Shown: in pieces, positions 33,348-43,254 of the stretch
Layout of the letters: each line of letters opens with the position of its first letter
Numbering within the stretch: position 1 is the stretch's first letter
From: an uncultured Tenacibaculum sp.
GTDB taxonomy: Bacteria > Bacteroidota > Bacteroidia > Flavobacteriales > Flavobacteriaceae
DNA length: 64,000 nucleotides
Direction of reading: 5' to 3'
Assembly (NCBI RefSeq): GCF_947499065.1
Contig: NZ_CANMMT010000007.1
Location: forward strand, 114,681 to 178,680
The notes under the pieces: model-generated
The model's database searches: none
Seen by the model: the letters and a program-made list of their open reading frames with translations, nothing else
Told to the model about the DNA's origin: nothing
Translations under genes and position numbers: made by a program

Positions 33348-34112
33348 TTATATATTTTGATTAGAAAGCCAAGCTTCTAATATTTTATTAAATTCATCAG
33401 GAGTCTCCATCATAGCGGCGTGTCCACACTTATCAATCCAAAATAAATCTGAATTTGGTAAAAGTTTATGGAAGTCTTCAGCAACCTCAGGAGGGGTAAC
33501 AGAGTCCTGTTTTCCCCAAATTAAACAAGTTGGCTGTTCCATGTTAGGTAAGTCTTTAGCCATATTGTGTCTCACAGCACTTTTAGCAATGGCTAATGTT
33601 CTAACAAGGGTGTTTCTATCGTTGATTACTTCATAAACTTGATCAAATAAATCGTCGGTAGCTATAGCTGGGTCGTAAAAAACTTCTTCTATTTTTTTTC
33701 GAACAAATTCCTTGTCGCCTCTTCTAGGATAGTTACTTCCCATAGAGTTTTCATATAAACCAGAACTACCAGTTAGAACTAATGATTTGATATCAGAACT
33801 ATAGTGTTTTGTGTAGTATAAAGCAATATGTCCACCTAAAGAGTTTCCTAAAAGAGTTACATCTTTAAGGTTTTTGTATTCTATAAAATCATGTAAAAAT
33901 TTAGCAAGATTTTTTACATTGGTTTTGAGTAGAGGTAAAGTGTATAAAGGTAATTCAGGGATGAATATTTTATATCCTTTTTGAGAAAGGTAGTTAAACG
34001 TTGAGTCAAAATTACTCAACGCTCCCATTAAACCGTGTAGTATAATGATAGGGCTTCCTTCTCCCGCTTCTGCGTATGTAAATTTACCTTCTTTCTTTAA
34101 AAATTCAGTCAT
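33348..34112 (-). CDS. Alpha/beta hydrolase
   Basis: The ATG at 34112 gives 254 residues beginning directly ahead of the first strand; a longer start at 34139 is possible. Motifs are HGLMG for the oxyanion hole, GNSLGG with nucleophile Ser, WGKQDSVTP with the acid, and GHAAMMETP with the catalytic His. The substrate is not readable; esterases and haloperoxidase-like enzymes share this pattern. It is divergent from mraZ, with about 200 bp between the starts. Confidence 0.85.
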   Translation of the reverse strand: MTEFLKKEGKFTYAEAGEGSPIIILHGLMGALSNFDSTFNYLSQKGYKIFIPELPLYTLPLLKTNVKNLAKFLHDFIEYKNLKDVTLLGNSLGGHIALYYTKHYSSDIKSLVLTGSSGLYENSMGSNYPRRGDKEFVRKKIEEVFYDPAIATDDLFDQVYEVINDRNTLVRTLAIAKSAVRHNMAKDLPNMEQPTCLIWGKQDSVTPPEVAEDFHKLLPNSDLFWIDKCGHAAMMETPDEFNKILEAWLSNQNI

Positions 34113-34250
34113 TGTATCTAAGATTTGACTCAACCGCAAATGTAGTTCTTTTTTGGGATATTCTCATTTTTATTATTTCAGTATCAATTATAAAACTAAA
34201 TACTCTAATAATCAGTTTTTTAACAAAAAAGGTAAAACTTATCAACAAAG

Positions 34251-34275
34251 TGGTAAAAAGTGGTAAAAAGTGGTA
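34251..34275 (+). promoter_or_regulatory. Candidate MraZ-binding repeats
   Basis: Three TGGTA units begin at 34251, 34261 and 34271, in exact 10-bp phase (TGGTAAAAAG repeated), immediately ahead of mraZ. MraZ of other bacteria binds short TGGG-type direct repeats spaced by about 5 nt upstream of its own operon. The position, count and helical phasing match, with TGGTA in place of TGGGA/T. Confidence 0.6.
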
Positions 34276-34284
34276 ATTATTTTT

Positions 34285-34292
34285 TATTTTTG
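34285..34292 (+). promoter_or_regulatory. -7 element of the mraZ/dcw promoter
   Basis: TATTTTTG matches TAnnTTTG and lies 10 nt after the last MraZ-type repeat, so bound MraZ would cover the -33 region. Predicted transcription start is near 34298. Confidence 0.55.
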
Positions 34293-34314
34293 GTGCAAAC
34301 TATGGTTTCTGGGC

Positions 34315-34782
34315 GTGATAAATCTAATTGGGACATATGAATGTAAGGTAGATGCTAAGGGAAGGTTGATGGTTTCATCAGCTTTCAAGAAGCAGTTGTC
34401 TTCTGTGTTGCAAGAGGGTTTTGTGGTTAAGAGGTCTGTTTTTCAGTCTTGTTTGGAGTTGTATCCGATGCAAGAATGGAACATGGTGATGCAAAAGATT
34501 AATAAATTAAATCGTTTTGTAAAGAAGAATAATGATTTTATTAGAAGGTTTACTGCAGGTGTTAAGGTTGTAGAGATGGATGCTTCTGGTAGGGTTTTAA
34601 TTCCGAAAGATTTATGTCAATTTGCGGGAATAGAGAAGCAGGTAGTGCTTTCGTCTGCGGTTAATATTATTGAAATTTGGGATAAGGATAAGTACGAAAA
34701 AGTTATTGATGAAGCTGTTGTTGATTTTGCTGATTTGGCAGAAGAGGTGATGGGAAATATAGATGTAGATGAATTATCATAA
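34315..34782 (+). CDS. mraZ: MraZ transcriptional regulator
   Basis: The GTG at 34315 gives a 155-residue protein starting INLIGTYECKVDAKGRLMV, the usual beginning of flavobacterial MraZ. An upstream in-frame GTG at 34270 lies in the repeat/promoter region. Two AbrB-like halves are seen, each with a D-x-K/S-GR core (DAKGRLMVS; DASGRVLIP). MraZ controls the division/cell wall operon, generally as a repressor of its own promoter. The end overlaps rsmH by 14 nt. Confidence 0.93.
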   Translation: MINLIGTYECKVDAKGRLMVSSAFKKQLSSVLQEGFVVKRSVFQSCLELYPMQEWNMVMQKINKLNRFVKKNNDFIRRFTAGVKVVEMDASGRVLIPKDLCQFAGIEKQVVLSSAVNIIEIWDKDKYEKVIDEAVVDFADLAEEVMGNIDVDELS

Positions 34783-35665
34783 TCCGGTTTTGTTGAAAGA
34801 AAGTGTTGATGCCCTTGATATAAAGGAAGATGGAGTGTATGTTGATGTGACGTTTGGAGGTGGAGGTCACTCTAGGGAGATATTGAGTAGATTGGGTGAT
34901 AATGGAAGGTTGTTTGCTTTTGATCAAGATCCAGATGCGCAACGAAATAAAATAGATGATGAGCGTTTTGTTTTAATTGGAGAGAATTTCCGATTTATTT
35001 CTAGGTTTCTGCGTTTTTATGGTGTGAGAAAAGTAGATGGTGTTTTGGCGGATTTAGGTGTTTCGTCTCATCAGTTTGATGAAGCGGAAAGAGGGTTTTC
35101 TACACGATTTGATGCAGATTTGGATATGAGGATGGATCAGAAATCTGAATTGTCTGCGAAAAAAATCATTAATAAATACGAGGAAGATAAATTAGCAGAT
35201 GTGCTTTTTTTATATGGAGAGTTGAGGAATGCTAGAGTGTTGGCTAAAACAATTGTAGAGGCTAGAGAAGAAGAGAGGATAGAGACTAGTTTTCAGTTGA
35301 GAGAGGTGTTGCGAGCTTTTTTGCCAAAAGCAAAGGAGCATAAGATTTTGGCTCAGATATTCCAAGCGGTTAGGATTGAAGTAAATCAGGAGTTGGATGT
35401 GTTGAAGGAGTTTTTGGAGCAGATTCCAGGTTTACTAAATGAAGAAGGTAGGTTGAGTGTTATTTCATATCATTCTTTAGAGGATAGGTTGGTGAAGCGT
35501 TTTGTAAGGACGGGGTTGTTTAGTGGAGAGCCAGAGAAGGATTTTTATGGTAATATTAATGTGCCGTTGAAAAAAGTAGGTAAAATGATAGTGCCTACTC
35601 AAGAAGAGATAAAAGAGAATAATAGAGCAAGAAGTGCTAAATTAAGAATTGCAACATTAAAATAA
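34769..35665 (+). CDS. rsmH: 16S rRNA m4C1402 methyltransferase
   Basis: The 298-residue protein begins YHNPVLLKESVDAL and has the SAM-binding DVTFGGGGHSREIL, then LADLGVSSHQFDEAERGFS and the C-terminal ISYHSLEDRLVKRF. These identify RsmH (MraW), which methylates N4 of C1402 in the ribosomal P site. It is the second gene of the dcw cluster, overlapping mraZ by 14 nt and ftsL by 1 nt. Confidence 0.96.
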   Translation: MNYHNPVLLKESVDALDIKEDGVYVDVTFGGGGHSREILSRLGDNGRLFAFDQDPDAQRNKIDDERFVLIGENFRFISRFLRFYGVRKVDGVLADLGVSSHQFDEAERGFSTRFDADLDMRMDQKSELSAKKIINKYEEDKLADVLFLYGELRNARVLAKTIVEAREEERIETSFQLREVLRAFLPKAKEHKILAQIFQAVRIEVNQELDVLKEFLEQIPGLLNEEGRLSVISYHSLEDRLVKRFVRTGLFSGEPEKDFYGNINVPLKKVGKMIVPTQEEIKENNRARSAKLRIATLK

Positions 35666-35994
35666 TGTCGAAAGTTAAAGAAGGTGTTTATGATGTGTTG
35701 AAAGGGCGGTTCTTGACGGATGAGAGTTCTTTCGGTAATTGGCGAATGTTAATATTTGTGGTAATTCTATTATTGATAATTATATCTAGTTCGCATAGTG
35801 TAGATGCTAAGGTGGTTCGAATAGCTGAGTTGAATGAGCAAAAAAGAGAGTTGCGAGCAGAAGATATTGATACAAATACTAGGCTGATGCGGATGAAATT
35901 GGAAAGTAGTATTCGTGATAAAGTAAAAGTAAATGGGTTGTCTCCAGCAAAGACGCCTCCTCAAAAAATAAAAGTAACAACTAAAGTAGAATAG
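35665..35994 (+). CDS. ftsL: FtsL-like cell division protein
   Basis: The 109-residue protein has one membrane helix (about 27-43) followed by a coiled-coil-like segment and a basic tail. Size, topology and location between rsmH and ftsI identify it as the FtsL position of the cluster, although sequence similarity to FtsL is always weak. It would bridge FtsI/FtsW in the division site membrane. Confidence 0.8.
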   Translation: MSKVKEGVYDVLKGRFLTDESSFGNWRMLIFVVILLLIIISSSHSVDAKVVRIAELNEQKRELRAEDIDTNTRLMRMKLESSIRDKVKVNGLSPAKTPPQKIKVTTKVE

Positions 35995-36001
35995 GATAAA
36001 A

Positions 36002-38014
36002 ATGGTAGTAAAGAAAGGTATATTAAATAAGCTCTATGTGGTTGCGATTTTAATGACGCTTTTTTTTATTGTTATCCTGTTTAGAATCTTTAATCTTCAA
36101 TATGTTGAGGGTGCTAAGTATAAAAAATTAGCGCTAGAAAAGACAGAAAAAAACGATACGATTTTTGCAAACAGAGGTAATGTGTATGCGGCGGATGGGA
36201 ATCTTTTGGCAACTTCAATGTCGAAATATACTATTCGGATGGATGTGGTTACGGTAGATTCAGAAGTGTTTGAGAAAAATATTCGAGCTCTTGCAGAATC
36301 GTTGTCAGGGTTGTTGGGTAAATCGGCGGATTATTATCAGAAAAAATTACGAGAAGCTAAGAAAAGAAAAAATCGTTATTTGTTAATAGCAAGAGATGTG
36401 GGGTATAATGATTATACGAAAATGAAAAGCTTTCCGATTTTTAAGTTGGGTGTTTATAGAGGTGGTTTTATCGCTGAACAAAAAACGGTACGTGTACATC
36501 CTATAGGTAAAATTGCGGAAAGAACAATAGGTTACGATAATCATAGAGGAGGTGCTGGTATTGAAGGGGCTTTTGCGGATTATATGCAAGGTGAGAATGG
36601 TTGGCGATTAAAAAAGAAAATTGCAAAAGGACAATGGAAGCCAGTAAATGATGTAAATGAAAAGGAGCCTATAGATGGAAGTGATGTAATTACTACAATA
36701 GATGTAAATATTCAAGATATAACACATCATGCATTGCTTAAACAGTTAGAATATTTTGAGGCAGATCATGGATGTGCAGTGGTTATGGAGGTTGAAACAG
36801 GTGAGATAAAAGCAATTTCTAACTTAGGAAGAACATCGAAAGGTAGGTATTATGAAAAAAGAAACTATGCGGTGTGGGAGAGTCATGAGCCAGGTTCAAC
36901 ATTTAAGTTGGCAAGTTTAATGGCGGTTCTTGAAGATAAGTTAGCGGATACATCTAATGTTGTGGATTGTGAAAAAGGAAAGATTTTTATAAATAATAGA
37001 AAGGTAGAAGATAGTAGAAAAGGAGGTTTTGGAAAGGTTTCCTTGGCGCGTGTATTTGAAGTGTCATCAAATGTTGGAATTGTAAAAACAATTCAAAAGC
37101 ATTATGATAGAAATCCGAAGAAATTTATCAATAAAATTAAGTCGTTTGGGTTAGATCAAATGACGGGAGTTAAAATCTTAGGAGAAGGTAAACCATATAT
37201 TCCAAATCCGTCGGAAAAAAGATGGAGTCCAATATCATTAGAGTGGATGGCTTGGGGTTATGGTGTGTCTTTAACGCCTTTGCAAACACTAGCTTTCTAT
37301 AATGCGGTAGCAAATGATGGTAAAATGGTGAAGCCGTTTTTTGTAAAAGAACTAAGAGTTGGGGGGAAAGTAGAAGAAAGATTTGAAACTGAGGTTGTAA
37401 AGGAAAGGATAGCGTCGCAAACAACTTTGAATAAGGTTAGAAAAGTGATGGAGAATGTGGTGAAAAAAGGGACTGCAAAAAATGTCTATTCTTCTAATTT
37501 TTCAATGGCAGGAAAAACAGGGACTGCAAAAAAATGGATTCCTAAGCACAAAGATAAAAACGGTAAAACGGTATATGGACATTATTCAAATAAGAAATAT
37601 GTAGCGTCTTTTGCAGGTTTTTTCCCAGCAAAGAATCCTAAGTATTCATGTATAGTGGTTGTGCATAGTCCAAAAAAGGAAAAAGGATATTATGGAGCTA
37701 CAGTGGCTGCTCCAGTTTTTAAGGAGATTGCTCAAAAAATATATACAACAACACCTGTTAATAATCAAAGAGTGTCTGATCAAATGTCAAACTTGAATCT
37801 TGATAAGGAATATCAGGTGTATTATCAGAAATTAAGAAAATATAAAACAATCATGCCTAAGGTTGTAGGTATGAGTGGTATGGATGCTATAGCGTTACTT
37901 GAAAATATGGGGCTTAAAGTTAAGTTTTCTGGAATGGGTAAAGTAAAAGAGCAGTCGATACAAAAAGGAATAAAAGTGTCAAAAGGAAGAACAGTTTATT
38001 TAAAACTATCGTAG
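36002..38014 (+). CDS. ftsI: Peptidoglycan transpeptidase FtsI (PBP3) with PASTA domain
   Basis: The 670-residue protein has an N-terminal helix (about 12-30), the dimerisation domain starting FANRGNVYAADGN, and the transpeptidase with EPGSTFKLAS (Ser-x-x-Lys), EVSSNVG (SxN) and AGKTGTAKK (KTG). A PASTA-type domain closes the protein (about 616-670, from MPKVVGMSGMDAI). It crosslinks septal peptidoglycan with FtsW. A PASTA tail is absent from E. coli FtsI but usual in Bacteroidota and Gram-positive forms. Confidence 0.95.
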   Translation: MVVKKGILNKLYVVAILMTLFFIVILFRIFNLQYVEGAKYKKLALEKTEKNDTIFANRGNVYAADGNLLATSMSKYTIRMDVVTVDSEVFEKNIRALAESLSGLLGKSADYYQKKLREAKKRKNRYLLIARDVGYNDYTKMKSFPIFKLGVYRGGFIAEQKTVRVHPIGKIAERTIGYDNHRGGAGIEGAFADYMQGENGWRLKKKIAKGQWKPVNDVNEKEPIDGSDVITTIDVNIQDITHHALLKQLEYFEADHGCAVVMEVETGEIKAISNLGRTSKGRYYEKRNYAVWESHEPGSTFKLASLMAVLEDKLADTSNVVDCEKGKIFINNRKVEDSRKGGFGKVSLARVFEVSSNVGIVKTIQKHYDRNPKKFINKIKSFGLDQMTGVKILGEGKPYIPNPSEKRWSPISLEWMAWGYGVSLTPLQTLAFYNAVANDGKMVKPFFVKELRVGGKVEERFETEVVKERIASQTTLNKVRKVMENVVKKGTAKNVYSSNFSMAGKTGTAKKWIPKHKDKNGKTVYGHYSNKKYVASFAGFFPAKNPKYSCIVVVHSPKKEKGYYGATVAAPVFKEIAQKIYTTTPVNNQRVSDQMSNLNLDKEYQVYYQKLRKYKTIMPKVVGMSGMDAIALLENMGLKVKFSGMGKVKEQSIQKGIKVSKGRTVYLKLS

Positions 38015-39478
38015 TTGAAGAGATTAAAAGACATATTATATAAAGTATCTGTAAATGCAGTGCATGGAAATACAGATGTGATGGTGAAGGATATTCAATT
38101 TGATAGTAGGCAAATTGAAAAAAATGATGTTTTTGTTGCTCAAAAAGGAGTGATGGTAGATGGGCATCAGTTTATAGATAAAGCATTAGGATTGGGAGCA
38201 AATACGATTATTTGTGAAAAGCTTCCAGCTAATATGATTGAAGATGTTACGTATATAGAAGTGGTAGATTCTAGCGTTGCTTTGGCAGTAATGTCAGCTA
38301 ATTTTTATGGTAATCCGAGTGATAATTTGAAGTTGGTGGGGGTTACAGGTACTAACGGTAAAACAACTATTGCAACATTGTTATATAAGCTGTTTAAAAA
38401 AGCAGGTTATAAAGTGGGGTTGCTTTCAACTGTGAAAGTAATGGTTGATGAAGTTGAGTACGAGGCAACACATACAACTCCAAATTCATTAATGATTAAC
38501 AAATATCTGTCATTAATGGTTGAAGAAGGAGTTGAGTATTGTTTTATGGAGGTTAGCTCGCATGGAGTGCATCAAAAGAGAACTGAAGGGTTGAGTTTTG
38601 TAGGAGGTGTTTTTACAAATCTATCTCACGACCATTTAGATTATCATGAGACTTTTGCAGAATATAGAGATGTGAAAAAATCATTTTTTGACTCGTTGCC
38701 TAAATCAGCATTCGCTTTGGTGAATATTGATGATAAAAACGGTCAAATAATGCTTCAGAATACAAAAGCAAGTAAGAAATCATATGCTTTAAAAACATTG
38801 GGAGATTATAAAGTAAAGGTTTTAGAAAAGCGCTTTTCGGGAACATTATTATCGATAAATGGAGTTGAAATCTGGACAAGGTTAATAGGTGAATTTAATG
38901 CCTATAATCTAGCAGCAATTTTTGGTGTGGCAGATTTATTAGGTTTAGAAAAGCTTGAAACTTTAAGGGTAGTAAGTGAACTGGAGAGTGTAAGAGGGCG
39001 TTTTGAGTATACAGTTTCTGAAGATAAAGTAACGGCTATAGTTGATTATGCGCATACGCCAGATGCTTTGAAGAATGTATTGCAAACGATAAATGATATT
39101 CGAACAGGAAACGAAAAAGTAATTACAGTAGTAGGTTGCGGGGGAGATAGAGATAAAACCAAGCGTCCGAAAATGGCACTTATAGCATCACAATTAAGCG
39201 ATCAAGCAATTTTTACATCAGATAATCCTAGAACAGAAGATGCTCAGGTGATTATTGATGAAATGGAAAAAGGAGTGTCGGCAGAAAACTATAAAAAAAC
39301 ATTGTCAATTTTAGATAGAAGACAAGCGATAAAAACAGCATGTAAGTTAGCAGAAGCTGGAGATATAATATTGATTGCAGGAAAAGGGCATGAAAATTAT
39401 CAAGAAATAAATGGAATTAAACACCATTTTGATGATTTAGAAGAAGTGACTAATTGTTTTAATCAACTAAAAAACTAA
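38015..39478 (+). CDS. murE: UDP-MurNAc-tripeptide synthetase
   Basis: A TTG start directly follows the ftsI stop. The 487-residue protein has the Mur ligase ATP loop GVTGTNGKTTIATLL, then YCFMEVSSHGVHQKR, the DYAHTPDAL segment and the DNPRTED motif. The DNPR box is typical of meso-diaminopimelate-adding MurE, so the third residue is probably meso-DAP. Cytoplasmic step of peptidoglycan precursor synthesis. Confidence 0.95.
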   Translation: MKRLKDILYKVSVNAVHGNTDVMVKDIQFDSRQIEKNDVFVAQKGVMVDGHQFIDKALGLGANTIICEKLPANMIEDVTYIEVVDSSVALAVMSANFYGNPSDNLKLVGVTGTNGKTTIATLLYKLFKKAGYKVGLLSTVKVMVDEVEYEATHTTPNSLMINKYLSLMVEEGVEYCFMEVSSHGVHQKRTEGLSFVGGVFTNLSHDHLDYHETFAEYRDVKKSFFDSLPKSAFALVNIDDKNGQIMLQNTKASKKSYALKTLGDYKVKVLEKRFSGTLLSINGVEIWTRLIGEFNAYNLAAIFGVADLLGLEKLETLRVVSELESVRGRFEYTVSEDKVTAIVDYAHTPDALKNVLQTINDIRTGNEKVITVVGCGGDRDKTKRPKMALIASQLSDQAIFTSDNPRTEDAQVIIDEMEKGVSAENYKKTLSILDRRQAIKTACKLAEAGDIILIAGKGHENYQEINGIKHHFDDLEEVTNCFNQLKN

Positions 39479-39483
39479 AGTAA

Positions 39484-40710
39484 ATGCTGTATTATATATT
39501 TCAATATTTAGAAAGCGAATTTAACCTAACGGGGGCGAGCGTGTTCCAATTCATTACGTTCCGTTCAGCAACAGCATTTATTTTGTCTTTATTAATATCT
39601 ACGATTTTTGGAAAAAAAATCATCAATTATTTAAGAAGACAACAGGTAGGTGAAACGGTTAGAGATTTAGGTTTAGAAGGGCAGGTACAAAAAGCAGGTA
39701 CACCAACAATGGGAGGTGTTATTATCATTTTTGCAACATTAATACCGGTCTTGTTATTGGCAAGGTTGGAAAATATTTATATCATCATTTTATTAATCAC
39801 AACGGTTTGGATGGGGTTAATAGGTTTTGCAGATGATTATATAAAGGTGTTTAAGAAAGATAAGGCTGGATTGAAAGGTAAGTTTAAAGTGCTAGGTCAA
39901 GTTGGGCTTGGACTTATTGTAGGTTCAATGCTTTATTTTCACCAAGATGTAACAATAAAAGAGCAGTTGCCAGCTTCGGAGCAAATAGTTCAGGTTGATG
40001 GTAAGAAGAAGGTTTTTGGAGAGGCGCATAAGTCAACTAAAACTACGGTGCCATTTTTAAAAGACAATGAGTTGGATTATGCAAAAGCACTAAGTTTTCT
40101 AGGAGATGATTATAGAAAATATGGGTGGATTGTATTCATATTTGTTGTTGTATTTATCGTAACTGGAATTTCAAATGGAGCTAACTTAACAGACGGGATT
40201 GATGGTTTAGCAGCAGGAACATCTGCAATTATGGTGGTTACTTTGGCAATTTTTGCTTGGGTATCAGGTAATATAATTTTTGCAGATTATTTAGATGTAA
40301 TGTATATCCCTAAATCTGGAGAAATGGCAGTGTTTATACTTGCTTTTGCAGGGGCTTTAATAGGTTTTTTATGGTATAACACGTATCCAGCTCAGGTATT
40401 TATGGGAGATACAGGAAGTTTAACTATTGGAGGGATTATAGCGGTAATAGCAATTGCAATTCGAAAAGAATTATTGTTGCCAATATTAGCAGGAGTTTTT
40501 GTAGTTGAAAATTTATCGGTAATGATTCAGGTTTCTTGGTTTAAGTATACAAAAAAGAAGTTTGGAGAAGGAAGGCGTGTTTTTAAAATGTCGCCTTTGC
40601 ATCACCATTATCAGAAGTCAAATTATCATGAAAGTAAAATTGTTACACGTTTTTGGATTGTAGGAATTTTATTAGCAGTGTTTACAATAGTAACTCTAAA
40701 ACTGAGATAG
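39484..40710 (+). CDS. mraY: Phospho-MurNAc-pentapeptide transferase MraY
   Basis: The 408-residue protein has ten or so helices. Family motifs are [15 protein letters not shown] with the catalytic Asp pair, [17 protein letters not shown], and the C-terminal MSPLHHHYQ. An insertion of about 50 residues (about 155-210) between transmembrane helices is not present in the 360-residue E. coli enzyme but recurs in Bacteroidota. It forms lipid I at the inner membrane. Confidence 0.95.
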   Translation: MLYYIFQYLESEFNLTGASVFQFITFRSATAFILSLLISTIFGKKIINYLRRQQVGETVRDLGLEGQVQKAGTPTMGGVIIIFATLIPVLLLARLENIYIIILLITTVWMGLIGFADDYIKVFKKDKAGLKGKFKVLGQVGLGLIVGSMLYFHQDVTIKEQLPASEQIVQVDGKKKVFGEAHKSTKTTVPFLKDNELDYAKALSFLGDDYRKYGWIVFIFVVVFIVTGISNGANLTDGIDGLAAGTSAIMVVTLAIFAWVSGNIIFADYLDVMYIPKSGEMAVFILAFAGALIGFLWYNTYPAQVFMGDTGSLTIGGIIAVIAIAIRKELLLPILAGVFVVENLSVMIQVSWFKYTKKKFGEGRRVFKMSPLHHHYQKSNYHESKIVTRFWIVGILLAVFTIVTLKLR

Positions 40711-40712
40711 TA

Positions 40713-42047
40713 ATGGAAAGGTTGGTTGTTTTAGGAGGAGGAGAAAGCGGTGTAGGAACAGCTATTTTAGGAAAGCAAAAAGGCTTTGATGTTTTTGTTT
40801 CAGATAAAGGAAGCATAGCAGAGAGGTATAAAAAAGTTCTTTTACATAATGCTATAGATTTTGAAGAAAATCAGCATACGGAAAGTAAAATATTGAATGC
40901 CGATTTGGTAATGAAAAGCCCTGGTATACCAGAAAAAGTTGCCTTAGTGCAAAAGTTGATTGTAGCAGGTGTAAAGGTTATTTCTGAAATAGAGTTTGCA
41001 TCTAAATATACAAATGCAACTATAGTAGGAATAACGGGGTCCAACGGTAAAACAACTACAACAATGTTGGTGCATCACTTGTTAAAACAAGGAGGATTAA
41101 ATGTTGGAGTAGGTGGAAATATAGGTGATAGTTTTGCACAGCAAATAGTAGAGCAAGATTACAAGGAGTATGTGTTAGAATTGAGTAGCTTTCAGTTAGA
41201 TGGAATTGAAGAGTTTAATTCATATATAGCAATTATAACAAACATATCGCCAGATCATTTGGATAGATATGATTATGATTTTGAAAAATACATAGCGTCA
41301 AAGTTTCGCATTACAAAAAATCAAACAGAAAAAGATTTTTTGATTTATGATGCAGATGATAAAGCGATACAAAATTGGTTGAAAAATAATACAGTAAAGG
41401 CAAAATTAGTTCCTTTTTCAGTTGAAAAAGAATTAGAGTTTGGTGCCTTTTTAAGACAAGATAAGATAATAATGAAATTAAATACAGAAGAAATACTAAT
41501 GAATGTTTCTGAATTAGCATTAAAAGGAAAACATAATACTAAGAATGCAATGGCAGCATCAATGGCAGCTCGATTATTACAGGTTAGAAAAAATACAATA
41601 GCAGAGAGTTTATCTGATTTTGAAGGAGTAGAGCATCGTTTAGAAAATGTGCAAAAAATTAATGGAGTTCAGTATATAAACGATAGTAAAGCTACAAACG
41701 TAAATGCTGTTTATTATGCATTAGAATGTATGGAAGCTCCAACAGTTTGGATAGTAGGAGGTGTAGATAAAGGAAATGATTACACAGACTTAATGCCTTT
41801 GGTTAGGGAAAAGGTAAAAGCAATTGTATGTTTAGGGTTGGATAATCAAAAGATTATTGAAACATTTCAAAATGTTGTAGAGGTAATGGTAGAAACAGCA
41901 GGTGCTGAAGAAGCAGTTAAGGTCTCTCATAAAATAGCAAAAAAGGGAGATGCAGTTTTGTTGTCGCCAGCATGCGCTAGTTTTGATTTGTTTGATAGTT
42001 ACGAAGATCGAGGGAATAAGTTTAAGGAGGCAGTTAAAAATTTATAA
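40713..42047 (+). CDS. murD: UDP-MurNAc-L-alanine:D-glutamate ligase
   Basis: The ATG at 40713 gives 444 residues beginning RLVVLGGGESGVGTA; the longer reading from 40653 overlaps mraY and is rejected. Motifs are GITGSNGKTTTTMLV for ATP, LELSSFQLDG, and NDSKATNVNA near the substrate pocket. It adds D-glutamate to UDP-MurNAc-Ala in the cytoplasm. Confidence 0.95.
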   Translation: MERLVVLGGGESGVGTAILGKQKGFDVFVSDKGSIAERYKKVLLHNAIDFEENQHTESKILNADLVMKSPGIPEKVALVQKLIVAGVKVISEIEFASKYTNATIVGITGSNGKTTTTMLVHHLLKQGGLNVGVGGNIGDSFAQQIVEQDYKEYVLELSSFQLDGIEEFNSYIAIITNISPDHLDRYDYDFEKYIASKFRITKNQTEKDFLIYDADDKAIQNWLKNNTVKAKLVPFSVEKELEFGAFLRQDKIIMKLNTEEILMNVSELALKGKHNTKNAMAASMAARLLQVRKNTIAESLSDFEGVEHRLENVQKINGVQYINDSKATNVNAVYYALECMEAPTVWIVGGVDKGNDYTDLMPLVREKVKAIVCLGLDNQKIIETFQNVVEVMVETAGAEEAVKVSHKIAKKGDAVLLSPACASFDLFDSYEDRGNKFKEAVKNL

Positions 42048-42063
42048 AAATTAAAACTGATTG

Positions 42064-43254
42064 ATGAAAACCATCTTTCAACATATTAAAGGGGATAGAG
42101 CTATATGGGCAATTGTTGCTATGTTGGCTATATTTTCATTTATGCCAATTTATAGTGCAAGTACAAACTTAGTGTATGTAGTAGGTAATGGCTCTACTTT
42201 CGGGCACTTGGTAAAGCATATTGTTTTATTAATAACCGGTTTTGCAATAATTTATGGCGTTCATAAAGTGCCGTATAGATATTTTAGCGGAGGTTCTATT
42301 TTAATGCTTCCTGTAGTGGTGTTGCTTCTGATAGTAACTTTAGCACAAGGAACAGTTATTGGAGGGGCCAACGCAAGTAGATGGATTCGAATTCCGTTTG
42401 TGGGTATTGGTTTTCAGACCTCTACCTTGGCAGGTTTAGTTTTAATGGTGTATGTGGCAAGGTATTTGGCTAAAAATAAAGAAAAAGTAATAGTATTTAA
42501 AGAAAGTTTAATAAAGCTTTGGTTGCCTGTAGGTATAGTTTTAGTGCTTGTATTGCCAGCAAACTTCTCAACAACAGCAATAGTTTTTACAATGATTTTG
42601 TTGTTGAGTTATATTGGAGGGTATCCATTAAAGTTTATAGGCTACATACTAAGTATGGGGCTTTTTGCTTTGTTATTTTTTATACTGGTAGCAAAGGCAT
42701 TTCCAGATGCAATGCCAAACCGTGTTAATACTTGGCAAAGCAGGATAGAAAATTTTTCAAAATCTGATGGTAAAGAAGACTATCAAGTTGAAAAGGCGAA
42801 AATTGCCATAGCTACAGGAGGTGTGGTTGGAAGAGGTCCGGGAAAAAGCGTTCAGAAGAATTTTTTACCACAGTCATCATCAGATTTTATTTACGCTATA
42901 ATTGTAGAAGAGTATGGTTTGGTTGGTGCTGTAATTGTCGTGTTTATATACTTTTTATTGCTGTTTAGAATTTTGATAACAGCAAAGAAGGCAACAACAA
43001 TTTTTGCAACACTAATGGTAATAGGAGTAGGTGTCCCAATAGTTTTTCAAGCAATGATAAATATGGCGGTAGCTGTAAATATTTTACCAGTAACAGGTCA
43101 AACACTTCCGTTAATAAGTAGTGGGGGAACCTCAATTTGGATGACATGTTTTGCTTTGGGAATGATTTTGAGTGTGAGTGCTTCAAAGAATGAAACAGAA
43201 GAAACAATTTTAGATGATAATCCTTTAGATATTTTACATGAAACAATCGATTAA
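42064..43254 (+). CDS. ftsW: Septal peptidoglycan polymerase FtsW
   Basis: The SEDS protein is 396 residues from the ATG at 42064; a TTG one codon earlier is possible. About ten helices are visible, with the family signature segments [18 protein letters not shown], the Asp-containing extracellular loop ([15 protein letters not shown]), and PLISSGGTS. It polymerises glycan strands with FtsI at the septum. The end overlaps murG by 17 nt. Confidence 0.95.
   Translation: MKTIFQHIKGDRAIWAIVAMLAIFSFMPIYSASTNLVYVVGNGSTFGHLVKHIVLLITGFAIIYGVHKVPYRYFSGGSILMLPVVVLLLIVTLAQGTVIGGANASRWIRIPFVGIGFQTSTLAGLVLMVYVARYLAKNKEKVIVFKESLIKLWLPVGIVLVLVLPANFSTTAIVFTMILLLSYIGGYPLKFIGYILSMGLFALLFFILVAKAFPDAMPNRVNTWQSRIENFSKSDGKEDYQVEKAKIAIATGGVVGRGPGKSVQKNFLPQSSSDFIYAIIVEEYGLVGAVIVVFIYFLLLFRILITAKKATTIFATLMVIGVGVPIVFQAMINMAVAVNILPVTGQTLPLISSGGTSIWMTCFALGMILSVSASKNETEETILDDNPLDILHETID

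Noticed and set aside
34270..34314. Longer N-terminus for MraZ from a GTG at 34270
   Set aside because: It would lie in the TGGTA repeats and -7 element, and the extra residues do not resemble MraZ.
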